A DNA stretch of 64,000 nucleotides from Deltaproteobacteria bacterium (lineage in GTDB: Bacteria > Myxococcota > UBA727 > VGSZ01): assembly GCA_016177705.1 (NCBI GenBank), contig JACOUT010000010.1, positions 1-64,000 on the forward strand, in the 5' to 3' direction. The stretch's first letter is position 1, and each line of letters starts with the position of its first letter. The notes below the pieces were generated by a model, which worked only from the letters and a program-made list of their open reading frames with translations, was not told the origin of the DNA and made no database searches. The position numbers and the translations under genes are program-made. Below, one piece after another: positions 26,118 through 37,096 of this stretch.

Positions 26118-26176
26118 CCGCGCCTCGCACCTACCGGGGGCACGCCTACGCCCCGCAACCTGCTAGATCCATCGGC

Positions 26177-27226
26177 ATGCGCGGCGACGACGAACGGGCC
26201 GACCGGCTGAGCGAGCGCGAGCGCGCCGTCTTGCAGGCGCTCATCGACGCGCACATCGCGACCACCGAGCCGGTGGGCAGCAAGGCCATCGCCGAGATCG
26301 CCGAGCTCGGCGTCTCGCCGCAGACGGTGCGCAACGTGCTCGCCGCGCTGCACGAGCGCGGGCTCATCGATCAGCCGCACACCTCGGCGGGGCGCGTGCC
26401 CACCGACCGAGGCCTGCGCTACTACGTCGACTCGCTGTTGCGCCTGCAGGTGCCGAGCGACGCGCAGCATGCCGAGATCGAGGCGCGCATCGCCGAGGCC
26501 GGCGCCGACGGCGCGCTGCGCGAGGCGAGCCGCGTGCTCACCAAGCTGGCGCGCTACACCACCATCGTGGTGCAACCGCGGCCCTCGGCCGAGCGCATCA
26601 AGCACGTCGAGCTGTTGCGCTTGCGCGACGACGCCGCGCTGCTGATCGCCGTCTCCGAGGAAGGGCGCGTGCAAAACCGCCTGCTGCAGTGGCGCGCCGA
26701 CGCCGGCGAGGCGGCGCCCGAGGAGCGCACGCTCGAGCGCTGCAGCCAGCGGCTGGCCTCGCTGTTGGCCGGGCGCACCTTCGGCGAAGGCCGCGCCGCG
26801 TTGCTGGCCGAGGCCACCGGCCACAAGGCCGAGCTGGACGCCCTCGAGCGCAAGCTGCTGGCGCTCTCGGCCGAGGGGCTGCGCGCCGCCGAGGCGCCGC
26901 AGGTGCTGGTGGAGGGCACGGGCCACCTCTTGGAGGACGCCGCCGACCTGGCGCGCACCCGCGAGCTGCTGCACCTGCTCGAGGAGGCGGAGCGTACCTC
27001 CGAGCTGCTCGAGCGTGTCGACGCGGCGCCCGGCATCCGCATCTTCATCGGCGACGAGAACCCGGTCGCCCTCGCCGAGCGCGGCGTGGTGGTGGCGCCG
27101 CTCGGCTCGGGGGGCGCGCTCGGCACGCTCGGCGTCATCGGTCCCCGGCACCTCGACTACGCGCGCGTCGTCCCCTTGGTCGACTTGACCGCCCAGGTGG
27201 TCGCCAAGGTGCTCGGACGGCCCTAG
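26177..27226 (+). CDS. hrcA: Heat-inducible transcription repressor HrcA
   Basis: The 349-residue protein has the N-terminal winged helix of HrcA ('LSERERAVLQALID', 'VGSKAIAE', 'VSPQTVRNVLAALHERGLI') followed by 'PHTSAGRVPTDRGLRYYVD', the most conserved block of the family, and the GAF-like ligand domain ending 'GTLGVIGPRHLDYARVVPLV'. Length is normal. HrcA represses chaperone operons and is folded by GroEL in studied bacteria. It is first in an hrcA-grpE-dnaK cluster, with 84 bp to grpE. No CIRCE operator was found upstream. Confidence 0.97.
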   Translation: MRGDDERADRLSERERAVLQALIDAHIATTEPVGSKAIAEIAELGVSPQTVRNVLAALHERGLIDQPHTSAGRVPTDRGLRYYVDSLLRLQVPSDAQHAEIEARIAEAGADGALREASRVLTKLARYTTIVVQPRPSAERIKHVELLRLRDDAALLIAVSEEGRVQNRLLQWRADAGEAAPEERTLERCSQRLASLLAGRTFGEGRAALLAEATGHKAELDALERKLLALSAEGLRAAEAPQVLVEGTGHLLEDAADLARTRELLHLLEEAERTSELLERVDAAPGIRIFIGDENPVALAERGVVVAPLGSGGALGTLGVIGPRHLDYARVVPLVDLTAQVVAKVLGRP

Positions 27227-27310
27227 CGTCCCGGTCTGGCGCGCCCCTGGTTGCTAGCCCAGCAGTTCCGGCATAGTCCGGCGATGGCGTCGGATGTGAC
27301 GAGGATGGGC

Positions 27311-28012
27311 ATGAGTGACCCCAAAGAGAGCGCTGCGGATCGTGCGATCCGTGAGGCGCTCGAGAGTGTCGAGCGGATCGAGCGTGAGTCGCGCGGCGAG
27401 CCCGCGTCCGCCAAGGCGTCCGATGACGACGGCGAGACCGTCGAGATCGTCGACGACCCGCCGTCGGCACCCACCACGAGCGAGGCGCCCAAGAAGAAGA
27501 GCGCCAGCGACGTGATGCTCGAGAGCGTGCTCAAGGCCAAGGGAGAGCTGCAAGAGGTGCTGGCGCAGACGCAAAAGGAGGCGAAGGACATGTTCGATCG
27601 CCTCGCGCGCGTCTCGGCGGACTTCGACAACTTCAAGAAGCGCCAGAACAAGGAGAAGGCGGACGCGATCAAGTTCGCCAACGAAGGCGTCATCAAGGAG
27701 ATCCTGCCGGTGCTCGACAACCTGCTGCGCGCGCTCGGCGCGGCAGGCTCGGACGGCGGTTCGCTGCTCGACGGCGTCAAGATCGTCGCCAAGCAAATGG
27801 AAGACGTGCTCGGCAAGTTCGGCGTGGTCGGCTTCGACGCGCTCGGCCAGCCGTTCGATCCTGCGCGCCACGAGGCGGTCGGCTCGCGGCCGGACACCGA
27901 GGTGCTCGCCCAGCACGTGTGCGAGGAATATCAGCGCGGCTACCTGCTGCACGATCGGCTGCTGCGACCGGCGCTCGTCGTCGTGTCGCTCGGGCCTCCG
28001 GCGGAGAACTGA
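27311..28012 (+). CDS. grpE: Nucleotide exchange factor GrpE
   Basis: The 233-residue product has an acidic, low-complexity N-terminus, a long coiled coil (about 85-145, 'RLARVSADFDNFKKRQNKEK', the family signature) and the C-terminal beta domain ('FDALGQPFDPARHEAV'). GrpE dimers release ADP from DnaK, encoded 3 bp downstream. Start ATG 27311 is preferred because GAGG (27301-27304) lies 6 bp before it; ATG 27284 and 27305 are in frame upstream. Confidence 0.95.
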   Translation: MSDPKESAADRAIREALESVERIERESRGEPASAKASDDDGETVEIVDDPPSAPTTSEAPKKKSASDVMLESVLKAKGELQEVLAQTQKEAKDMFDRLARVSADFDNFKKRQNKEKADAIKFANEGVIKEILPVLDNLLRALGAAGSDGGSLLDGVKIVAKQMEDVLGKFGVVGFDALGQPFDPARHEAVGSRPDTEVLAQHVCEEYQRGYLLHDRLLRPALVVVSLGPPAEN

Positions 28013-28015
28013 ACC

Positions 28016-29872
<1,857 letters not shown>

Positions 29873-29887
29873 GCACGCGATGGACCT

Positions 29888-31312
29888 TCAGCTCTTGGCG
29901 GTGCGCACGAACGAGAAGCTGACCTCGGCCTTCACCGGTTTGCCGTCGACCTCGAGCACTGGATAGGCGAGGAAGTTGATCGGCCCCGAGGCCGGCAGCG
30001 GCTCGACCAGCAGGTCACGCCCGCGACTCAGCTCGAGGCGGTTGGCCGGGTGGTGGCCGAAGTAGTACGTCGAGAGCGCCGAGTACTTGTCGGCTTCGGA
30101 GAGGTCCACCGGCCACCACTTGCCCTCGGCGTAGAACTCTACCCAGCAGTGGTAGCCGTCGATGCCGCCCTCGTCCCGATCCGACGGGATGCTGGCACCG
30201 ATGGCGAAGCGCGCCGGGATGCCGACGGAGCGGGCGAGCGCGATGAAGTACGAGTGGTAGTCGGTGCAATTGCCGCTCTTGGTGTTGCAGGCGCGCACCG
30301 CGTCGCCCTGACCAAAGCCGTCGCCGAACTTCATGTACTTCATGGAGTCGATGACGTGGTCATAGAGCGCGCGCGCGCGCACGAGCGGCTCGAGCTTGCC
30401 GGCCACCACCTCCTGGGCGGTCTCTTTGAACTTGTCGGTGAGCGGCACGCGCGCGTCGGGTCGCAGGTAGCGCTCGCCCGGGTCGGGCGCCGCGTAGGCC
30501 GCCTTCTCCTTCCTGTGCACCCGGAAGCGCAGCTCGACGGTCTTGCCGCCGTCCTCGGGTGCCAGCTCGAGCAACAGCACGCGGTTGCCGTGCGCGCCGT
30601 CCTCGAGCGTGCGTCGCGTGCCGGGCGCGTCGATCGACGCCACCGCGACCGTCTGGAAGCCGTCATCCTGCGGCAGCGGCAACCACATGCGCGCCGGTCC
30701 GGTCAGCTCGGGCACCTTCGCCTGGTAGCGAAACTCGAAGTCGTCCTCGCCGCGTTTGACGCCGAAGTGGACCTCCTTGGCCTGGTCGACGGGGATGCGG
30801 TGCCAGCTCTTGTCGCTCTCGTCCTGGTCCCACGCGTAGTAGGGCTTACCGTTGAGCTTGTGCACCGTGGTCTCGGTGACGTTCATGGCGCCCGGGTCGC
30901 CCTGCAAGAAGAAGTCGACGTCGTAGACGTCGCCGGTGACGTCGACCAGATCGACGCACGCGAAGTGGCGGCCAGGGCCCAGGTTCGACAGGTACTCGGT
31001 GTGCACGCGCACCAGCTTGAGCTCGAGCGTGCGCGGCGTGTCGGGTGCATCGCCGGCGTTGGCTGGTGGCTTGGCGAACGGCAACGCGAAGTAGCCGCCG
31101 CCCTTCTTGGCCTGATCGGCGATGTGGCGCTCGATGCCGGCCTTGATGTCGGCGGTCACCACGGTTGAAGCGTCGTCGCACGAGGCGGGGCGCGCCTCGC
31201 CGGCGTCGACGATGGCTGGCACGGCCGTCGTGGCCCCGGGCGCCGGCGCGCGGGAGCACGCGCCCAAGAGCGCGAGCGCGGCGACGACGCCGAGCGATCG
31301 TGCGGTCATCAT
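29888..31312 (-). CDS. Transglutaminase-like lipoprotein
   Basis: The 474-residue protein has a lipobox (Cys19, 'LLGACS') and a C-terminal transglutaminase-like domain with a full cysteine-protease-type triad: Cys349 in 'SGNCTDYHSYF', His388 in 'GYHCWVEFY' and Asp403 in 'PVDLSEADKY'. The central region (about 190-290) is beta rich, as in other bacterial transglutaminase-core proteins. It may cut or cross-link envelope proteins or peptidoglycan peptides. ATG 31312 and 31309 are tandem starts behind GGAGG. A His-rich small lipoprotein gene lies just upstream. Confidence 0.88.
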   Translation of the reverse strand: MMTARSLGVVAALALLGACSRAPAPGATTAVPAIVDAGEARPASCDDASTVVTADIKAGIERHIADQAKKGGGYFALPFAKPPANAGDAPDTPRTLELKLVRVHTEYLSNLGPGRHFACVDLVDVTGDVYDVDFFLQGDPGAMNVTETTVHKLNGKPYYAWDQDESDKSWHRIPVDQAKEVHFGVKRGEDDFEFRYQAKVPELTGPARMWLPLPQDDGFQTVAVASIDAPGTRRTLEDGAHGNRVLLLELAPEDGGKTVELRFRVHRKEKAAYAAPDPGERYLRPDARVPLTDKFKETAQEVVAGKLEPLVRARALYDHVIDSMKYMKFGDGFGQGDAVRACNTKSGNCTDYHSYFIALARSVGIPARFAIGASIPSDRDEGGIDGYHCWVEFYAEGKWWPVDLSEADKYSALSTYYFGHHPANRLELSRGRDLLVEPLPASGPINFLAYPVLEVDGKPVKAEVSFSFVRTAKS

Positions 31313-31334
31313 GCGCCTCCGAGAAGCAAGGGGC

Positions 31335-31589
31335 TTAGAGCGCCTTGGGCGCCGGAGCGGGCGCCGGATCGGCGGCGGCCGGCGGCGTCGACGACGGGTG
31401 CTCACCGCCCGCCGGGTGCTCGCCTCCCGCGGGGTGCTCGCCTCCCGCCGGGTGCTCGGACGCCTTGGCCGCGGCGCCCTCCGGGGTGCAGTTGCAGTCA
31501 GCCTTCTTCTGAGCGCTCGCGCAGCCGGTGACGGCGATGGCGACGACGACGGCGGCGACACTCGACAACAGGACCTTGACCAGCTTCAC
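31335..31589 (-). CDS. Small lipoprotein with EHPAGG repeats
   Basis: The 84-residue protein has a lipoprotein signal (Cys23 in 'AVTGCASA'), a short 'CNC' segment, then three exact EHPAGG repeats plus a fourth partial one and a Pro/Ala tail. The repeats bring regularly spaced Glu-His pairs that could bind metal ions, but this is only a suggestion from composition. GTG 31589 is favoured because GAGGAG lies about 8 bp before it. It lies 22 bp upstream of the transglutaminase lipoprotein and is probably in its operon. Confidence 0.75.
   Translation of the reverse strand: MKLVKVLLSSVAAVVVAIAVTGCASAQKKADCNCTPEGAAAKASEHPAGGEHPAGGEHPAGGEHPSSTPPAAADPAPAPAPKAL
31394..31458 (-). repeat. 18-bp tandem repeat coding for EHPAGG
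   Basis: Three to four 18-bp units (core GGGTGCTC on the plus strand, at about 31396, 31414, 31432 and 31450) encode the His/Glu repeats of the small lipoprotein. Units differ by only a few bases, so the array is recent and may vary in copy number. Confidence 0.85.
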
Positions 31590-31755
31590 GACGTGCACTC
31601 CTCGGTGGCAGGCGGTGCCACGTTGCTAGCAGGCCGAATTCACGGGTGTCAACGTCGGTGGCTGGCGCGCCGTCATCGTCCACGGCCCGCTGCCCCGACG
31701 CGGCCGAGGTGCGGTACTGGCGCCCGAGGCCATTTGCGATCGAGACTGGCGGGCG

Positions 31756-34389
31756 ATGACCCGCGAGCCCCACGACTCGACGGTCGATCTGCCCGTGCTC
31801 GCGAGCGCCGACGCTCTCGAGGTGGTGCAAGGCTACACGCTCGTCCGCATGGTGGCAGAAGGCACCAGCGCGCGCGTCTACGAGTGCCGCTCGGAGCGCC
31901 TGGGCGGCTTCGTCGTCGTCAAGGTGTTGCAGCGGCCCATCGCGCAGGATCGCGGCGCCAAGGAGCGCCTGCTGCGCGAGAGCCGACTGATCGCGGGCTT
32001 GCGCAACCACCCGAACGTGGTGCGCGTGCTCGACGTCGGCGAAGCCGGCGCTGGGCCCTATGTTGTGCAGGAGAAGATCGAGGGGGAGACGCTGCGCGCG
32101 CGCCTGCTCGGCGCCGGCCGGCTGCCCGTGCTGGAGGCGCTGACCTCGGTGCGCGACGCCGCCAAAGGGCTCGACGCCGCCGCCACCATCGGCGTGGTGC
32201 ACCGCGACGTCAAGCCGTCGAACCTGTTTCGCTGCACCGACGGCGCCGTCAAGGTGGCCGACTACGGCTTCGCGGCGCCCCTGTCGCTGGTCGGTGGGCC
32301 AGAGGGTGTGTTCGGCACGCCCGCCTTCCTCGCGCCGGAGCTGATCAAGGGCGCGCCCGCCGACGTGCGCAGCGACATCTACGCGCTCGGCGCCACGCTG
32401 TGGCAGCTCCTGACCGCGCGACCCCTGTTCGAGGGCACCAGCGCCGACGTGCTGGCCGCGCACGGCAGAAAGCCCATCCCGTCGATCGCCACCATGGTGC
32501 CCGAGGCCGGCATCGTCGTCGTCGACATCCTGTATCGCTTCCTGCAGAAGGAGCCGGCGCGGCGGCCGCAGTCGTGGGCCGACGCCATCAGCGTGCTCGA
32601 CGACGGCATCGCGCGCACGCGCCGCTCCAGCAGCGTCGCGCCGGCGCTCAGCGGCCCCGCCGCCTCCGAGCCGCAGTGGCCGACGCGCGCCTCCGGCGGT
32701 GTCGTCGAGCTGCCGCCGCTGCCGCCGCCGCCGTCGTCGTCACCGCTGTCGAAGCCCCCGCCGACCGGGTCGCGGCCACCGGGACCGACGCGGCAGCCGA
32801 CCTCGCCGTTCGAGCAGCCCTCGACCGAGGCCGAGCCCTACGTGGCGCAGCCCACCGGCGTGATGGGCACGCTCAAGCAGATGGGCGTGGTCGAGATCGT
32901 GCAGATGCTCGAGATCGGCAAGAAGAGCGCGCGCCTCGACTTCCAGGGGGTCGAGGGGTGGGTCGGTCAGATCTTCGTGCACGACGGGCAGATCGTGCGC
33001 TGCACGCTCGATCAGCAGGCTGGCGAAGCCGCGGTATGTGCGCTGTGCCGGAAGAAGGAGGGCTTCTTCCGCATCCACTACGAGAAGGAGCGCTGCGAGC
33101 GCAACGTCTCGCGGCCGACCACGCTGGTGCTGCTCGAGGCCATGCGCACCATCGACGAGACGGGCGCCGAGGCGCCCGCGCCAGCCGCGCCCGCCCGGCC
33201 CGCCGCCGCGAGCGCGGAGTCGACCGTGCGCGCGTCGCCGGTGCCGCAGGTGACGCAGCCGCCGGCGCGGCCGGTGCCACACGCGGCGCGCTCGCCGCTG
33301 GCGCGGCCGTTGACACCCGATCCGACCATCACCACGGAGCCGCCGCGCCCGGTGAGCGGCCTCGGCGACGGTATCTCGCGCGATGATGCCCCGCGCGGCG
33401 CCGTCGACGACCCGACGCTACCCGAGGTACGCCAGGTGCAGGTGCACTCGGTCACCGACGTGGCCAACGCGCCCGATCGCCCGCCCGCCGTCGGCATCGG
33501 TGAGGAGCTATTCGGCGCCACCGCGCGCGGCAACGTCACGTCGGGCGCCAAGGCGGCCGGTCGCGCCATCAGCGACGTGGCGCGCAACCTGGCAGCGACC
33601 GTCGCGTTCCACGCGCCGCGCGTCTGGGCCGCGTCCAACCGCGCGCTCGCGCCGCTCTCGCCAATGTTCGGCCGCATGCATCCGGCGCTGCGTGCGGCGC
33701 CGCCAGCCGCGTTGGTGGCGGGCGCGCTCGCGCTCGTCGTCGCGCTGATGCTGCTGGTCGTGGCGCTCGTCTCCGGCGGCGGCGGCGGTCCGAGCTACGT
33801 CGATGCCGTGCAAGCCATCGCGCAGGGCGAGGCCGCCGAGGTCGCCGAGGAGCTGGCGGCGCTCGACCCGGTGGCACGCTCGGCCGAGCAGGAGCTGGCG
33901 CTCGGCCACGCGCTGGTGGTGCTCGGCGACGACGCCGCGGCGCTCGCCGCCTATCACGAGGCGGTGCCGGCCGGCGTCACCGACGTGCTGCTGCAAGGGT
34001 GGCTGCTGTCGCGTCTCGATGCCTCCCAGCCCGACGACGAGCTGGACCTGTTGGTGCTGTGGCCCGAGAACGACATCGAGGAGGCGCTGGCGCCAATGGC
34101 GATGTCGGTGTCGCCGCTGGTCCGGCAAAACGCGGTCGGCGTCTTGGCCGAGCGCAGCGCGCTCGCGCTCGTCGACCTCGAGGCGATGGCCACCTTGGAC
34201 CTGTACGACGCGCGCGTCTGTGGCGAGCGCCGCGCGGCGCTCACCATCCTGCGCTACGCCGGCAAGAGCACGGCCACGCTCACCGCCATCGACTCGGTCG
34301 GCCGCAAGGCGAGCGACTGCTTCCGCCCCGACGAGCTTGCGCGCGCCTACAAGGCTGTGGCGGCGCGCATACCCAAGGCGCCGAAGTAG
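31756..34389 (+). CDS. Ser/Thr protein kinase with DUF4388 domain and transmembrane helix
   Basis: The 877-residue protein opens with a Hanks-type kinase (about 25-300): Lys56 ('VVVKVL'), H149-R-D151 ('HRDVKPSN'), the variant 'VADYGFA' (DYG for DFG, 169-171) and 'FLAPE'. A Pro-rich linker leads to a DUF4388/PATAN-type domain (about 365-470, 'GTLKQMGVVEIVQMLEIGKKSARLDF'), often found in bacterial signalling proteins. A transmembrane helix lies near 650-675, followed by a helical repeat-like region outside the kinase side. DUF4388 next to a kinase is common in Myxococcota. The gene starts alone with ATG 31756. Confidence 0.9.
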   Translation: MTREPHDSTVDLPVLASADALEVVQGYTLVRMVAEGTSARVYECRSERLGGFVVVKVLQRPIAQDRGAKERLLRESRLIAGLRNHPNVVRVLDVGEAGAGPYVVQEKIEGETLRARLLGAGRLPVLEALTSVRDAAKGLDAAATIGVVHRDVKPSNLFRCTDGAVKVADYGFAAPLSLVGGPEGVFGTPAFLAPELIKGAPADVRSDIYALGATLWQLLTARPLFEGTSADVLAAHGRKPIPSIATMVPEAGIVVVDILYRFLQKEPARRPQSWADAISVLDDGIARTRRSSSVAPALSGPAASEPQWPTRASGGVVELPPLPPPPSSSPLSKPPPTGSRPPGPTRQPTSPFEQPSTEAEPYVAQPTGVMGTLKQMGVVEIVQMLEIGKKSARLDFQGVEGWVGQIFVHDGQIVRCTLDQQAGEAAVCALCRKKEGFFRIHYEKERCERNVSRPTTLVLLEAMRTIDETGAEAPAPAAPARPAAASAESTVRASPVPQVTQPPARPVPHAARSPLARPLTPDPTITTEPPRPVSGLGDGISRDDAPRGAVDDPTLPEVRQVQVHSVTDVANAPDRPPAVGIGEELFGATARGNVTSGAKAAGRAISDVARNLAATVAFHAPRVWAASNRALAPLSPMFGRMHPALRAAPPAALVAGALALVVALMLLVVALVSGGGGGPSYVDAVQAIAQGEAAEVAEELAALDPVARSAEQELALGHALVVLGDDAAALAAYHEAVPAGVTDVLLQGWLLSRLDASQPDDELDLLVLWPENDIEEALAPMAMSVSPLVRQNAVGVLAERSALALVDLEAMATLDLYDARVCGERRAALTILRYAGKSTATLTAIDSVGRKASDCFRPDELARAYKAVAARIPKAPK

Positions 34390-34405
34390 CGGTACCCTTT
34401 CGGCG

Positions 34406-34756
34406 ATGACGCCGCGCGCCTTCTTCGAGGAGCACCTGCCCGAGCTGGCGCGCGCGCGCGCGGCGCTGTTCCCCGCCCTCGCCGGCACCATCTCGATCGT
34501 CGTCGAGCACGAGGCCTGGACCTTGCGCCTGCACGACGCCGCGGTGCCCGTGAGCAAGGGCGGCAGCCCCGGCGCCGACTTGGCGCTCTACTTCGGCGCC
34601 GACGCCTTCGCGGCGCTCGCCGGCGGCACGCTCGACCTCGACCGCGCCGTCGAGCGTCGCGCGATCGGCTATGCGGGCGACCTGCGCTTGCTCGAGCAGC
34701 TCGGGCGTCTGCTGCAGGGCGGCGGCAGCGCTCACGGCGTGCGGAGCACGCCGTGA
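34406..34756 (+). CDS. SCP2 (sterol-carrier)-like domain protein
   Basis: The 116-residue product resembles a small SCP2 lipid-binding domain: 'ISIVVEHEAWTLRLHDAAVPVSKG' followed by 'ADLALYFGADAFAALAGGTLDLDRAV', the typical strand-helix order. Such domains bind lipids or act as modules of larger enzymes; alone the role is unclear. No signal sequence was seen. Its TGA overlaps the GTG of the endonuclease I gene, so they are translationally coupled. It begins 16 bp after the DUF4388 kinase and is probably in that operon. Confidence 0.65.
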   Translation: MTPRAFFEEHLPELARARAALFPALAGTISIVVEHEAWTLRLHDAAVPVSKGGSPGADLALYFGADAFAALAGGTLDLDRAVERRAIGYAGDLRLLEQLGRLLQGGGSAHGVRSTP

Positions 34757-35769
34757 GCGACACGGTGTCGAAGAAGCACGTCGGTGTCGCGCTCGGCCAC
34801 ATTCGTGACGCCTTGGCGAGCGCGGCCGGCAAGGACCGCGCGTTGACGCGCGACGAGGCGGAGCGCTGCCTGTCGTCGGTGGTGAAGACCGAGCGGGCGG
34901 CCGTCGATGCCTTCGTCGGCGTGTTGCGCACCGGCAGGGCGGGCAACGCCGTCATCACCGTCGACGAGATCGACGCGGCGGTGGCGAGCATGCGCGCGCG
35001 GCTCGACGCGGGCGGCGCCGTCGGCGAGGTGCCCACCGAAACGGTGCGCCAGCTCTCCCAGATGGGCGACACGCTGGTGCGCCTGGCGAGCCGCTTGTCG
35101 GGTGAGCCGAGCGCCGTGCTGCCGCCGCTGCCCAAGGGCGCCTTCCCCGGCCTGTCGGGCGACGCGCTGCTCGCGGCGCTGCGCTCGTGGGCCGCGCCGC
35201 ACCTGCAGTACGACTACGGCACCGCGCGCGATCTGCTGTACCAGAAGGTCGACGGCAGCACCGGCACCATCCACGACGTTTACACCGATCGCGACGTCAC
35301 GGCGCGGCCGCGTGGCGAGCTCGAGCAGGTGGAGCACATCAACGCCGAGCACACGCGCCCACGCTCCACCGGTGTCGCCGGCACGCCCGCGAACTCCGAC
35401 CTGCACCACCTGTTCCCGACGGACCAGGAGGCCAACAACCGGCGCGCCAACCTGCCCTTCGGCGAGGTGGTCGAGGTCGTCTGGCACAAGGGCAAGTCAC
35501 GGCTCGGCACCGACAGGAGCGGCGCGTTGGTGTTCGAGCCGCCGGAGGAGCACAAGGGTAACGTGGCGCGCGCGCTGTTCTACGTCGCCGCCGTGTATGG
35601 GCTGCCGCTGCCGCCCGCCGAAGAGGCGGTGCTCAAGCGTTGGCACCGCCTCGACCCGGTCTCCGAGCAGGAGCGCGCCAGGAACGACGCGGTCTCGACG
35701 CTGCAAGAGAACCGCAACCCGTTCGTCGACGATCCCGGGCTCGTCGATCGCGTGGGCAAGGGAAGCTGA
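34753..35769 (+). CDS. Endonuclease I family nuclease with N-terminal EF-hand-like module, no signal peptide
   Basis: The 338-residue protein's C-terminal two-thirds match endonuclease I (EndA/NucM): 'YDYGTARDLLY', 'INAEHTRPRS', 'SDLHHLFPTDQEANNRRANLPFGEV' with the beta-beta-alpha-metal histidine pair, 'GNVARALFY' and 'NPFVDDPGLVDRV'. Classical members are secreted; here no signal peptide exists, and residues 1-115 form a helical, EF-hand-like module also seen in the protein at 14224. It could need another export route or act inside the cell. It is coupled to the SCP2-like gene by a GTGA overlap. Confidence 0.88.
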   Translation: MSDTVSKKHVGVALGHIRDALASAAGKDRALTRDEAERCLSSVVKTERAAVDAFVGVLRTGRAGNAVITVDEIDAAVASMRARLDAGGAVGEVPTETVRQLSQMGDTLVRLASRLSGEPSAVLPPLPKGAFPGLSGDALLAALRSWAAPHLQYDYGTARDLLYQKVDGSTGTIHDVYTDRDVTARPRGELEQVEHINAEHTRPRSTGVAGTPANSDLHHLFPTDQEANNRRANLPFGEVVEVVWHKGKSRLGTDRSGALVFEPPEEHKGNVARALFYVAAVYGLPLPPAEEAVLKRWHRLDPVSEQERARNDAVSTLQENRNPFVDDPGLVDRVGKGS

Positions 35770-35773
35770 CGAC

Positions 35774-36364
35774 GTGGGCACCGTCACGCGCCCCCACGTC
35801 GCCCCCGCGCCACCTGCCACCTCGACGCCGCCCGTCGCGCTGCCGCTCGCCGAGCTGGAGGCGCGGGTCAAGCGCATCGAGCGCCCGCACCCGAACCTGC
35901 TGTGGCTCTACGTCATCACCTCGCTGCTCACCCTGCTGGGCGCGCCGTTCGTCATCCTGCCGCTCTACTTCCGCTACCACACACTGCGCTATCGCTTCGA
36001 CGACGAGGGGCTGCACGCGAGCTGGGGCATCCTGTTTCGCCGCGAGGTCAGCCTGACCTACGCGCGCATCCAGGACATCCACCTGCGCAGGAACATCATC
36101 GAGCGCTGGCTCGGCCTGGGCAGCGTGCAGATCCAGACCGCGTCGGGCTCGGGCTCCGCCGAATTGGTGGTGGAGGGCATCACCGAGTTCGTCGAGGTGC
36201 GCGACTACCTGTACGCGCGCATGCGCGGCGCGCACCACCGGCCGGCGGCGAGCGCGCGCACCGTCGACGACGAGGCGGTGGCGCTGTTGCGCGACATCCG
36301 CGACGAGCTGCGCGCCACGCGCGAGCGCATGGCCGCGCGCGCGGGAGGCGGCGGTGCTGCTTGA
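35774..36364 (+). CDS. bPH2-domain membrane protein (YdbS-like)
   Basis: The 196-residue protein has a variable N-terminus, two transmembrane helices (about 35-70, 'LLWLYVITSLLTLLGAPFVILPLYF') and a bacterial PH-like domain (about 75-150, 'RREVSLTYARIQDIHLRRNIIERWLGLGSVQIQTASG'), the mark of YdbS/YdbT-type proteins. GTG 35774 lies 4 bp after the endonuclease stop. The next gene is a partner of the same family and overlaps by 11 bp. Such pairs occur widely; their function is not established, though they have been tied to membrane stress and toxin sensitivity. Confidence 0.85.
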   Translation: MGTVTRPHVAPAPPATSTPPVALPLAELEARVKRIERPHPNLLWLYVITSLLTLLGAPFVILPLYFRYHTLRYRFDDEGLHASWGILFRREVSLTYARIQDIHLRRNIIERWLGLGSVQIQTASGSGSAELVVEGITEFVEVRDYLYARMRGAHHRPAASARTVDDEAVALLRDIRDELRATRERMAARAGGGGAA

Positions 36365-37085
36365 GCCGCTGCGCCGCGCGCTGCTGCGCTTCCTGCGCGT
36401 GACGCAGGTGCCGCCCGAAGCGCCGGGCGGCGAGCATGTCGAGGTCTTTCGCGCGTCGCCGCGCTACCTGACGTACCTGTTGCTCGCCTGGGCGGTGAAG
36501 AGCGCCTTCATGATCCTGGTGATGGGTGGCGGCATCACGGCGGCGTGCGTCGCCATCGTGCTCGAGGAGCACGTGCTCTGGCCCGCGTTGGTGCTCGGCG
36601 GCGCCACGGCGACCTTCCTGTTCCTGTTCACCTTCATCTCCTACGCGACCATCCGACTCGACTACGAGATGCGCTGGTACGTGCTCACCGATCGCTCGCT
36701 GCGCATCCGCGAAGGCCTGGCGCACATGCGCGAGGTGACGCTCACCTTGGCCAACGTGCAGGACATCAAGGTCTCGCAGGGGCCGCTGCAGCGGTTGCTC
36801 GACCTGACCGACGTCGTGGTCGACACTGCGGGCGGCGGTGCTGCCACCGCGGCGGCGGCGCACGGCAGCGTGCATGGGCATGCGGGCGTGCTTCGCGGTG
36901 TGGAGCAAGGCAGCGAGCTGGTGGCGAAGATCAGGAGCCGCGTGCAGCAGCGCAAGGGCACGGGGCTTGGGGACACCGATGAGCACGTCGAGCACGTCGA
37001 GCATGCGGCCGCGGGCGATGCGTTGATCGAGGTGTTGCGCGAGGTGCGCGACGAGGCACGCGCCTTGCGTTCGGCGGTCGGTTGA
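36354..37085 (+). CDS. bPH2-domain membrane protein (YdbT-like partner)
   Basis: The 243-residue partner has two transmembrane helices (about 38-62 and 70-98) and a bPH2 domain (about 105-155, 'IREGLAHMREVTLTLANVQDIKVSQGPLQRLLDLTDVVVDTAGG'). A His/Gly-rich patch follows and then a helical C-terminus rich in Glu/Asp. It begins inside the end of the previous gene (11-bp overlap), so they are translated together. It is the last gene before a 110-130-bp palindromic repeat and the foreign-looking region. Confidence 0.82.
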   Translation: MLLEPLRRALLRFLRVTQVPPEAPGGEHVEVFRASPRYLTYLLLAWAVKSAFMILVMGGGITAACVAIVLEEHVLWPALVLGGATATFLFLFTFISYATIRLDYEMRWYVLTDRSLRIREGLAHMREVTLTLANVQDIKVSQGPLQRLLDLTDVVVDTAGGGAATAAAAHGSVHGHAGVLRGVEQGSELVAKIRSRVQQRKGTGLGDTDEHVEHVEHAAAGDALIEVLREVRDEARALRSAVG

Positions 37086-37096
37086 CATTGGGTGGT

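Noticed and set aside
26087..26176. CIRCE operator before hrcA
   Set aside because: Looked for TTAGCACTC and its inverted half; neither is present, only a short GC palindrome.
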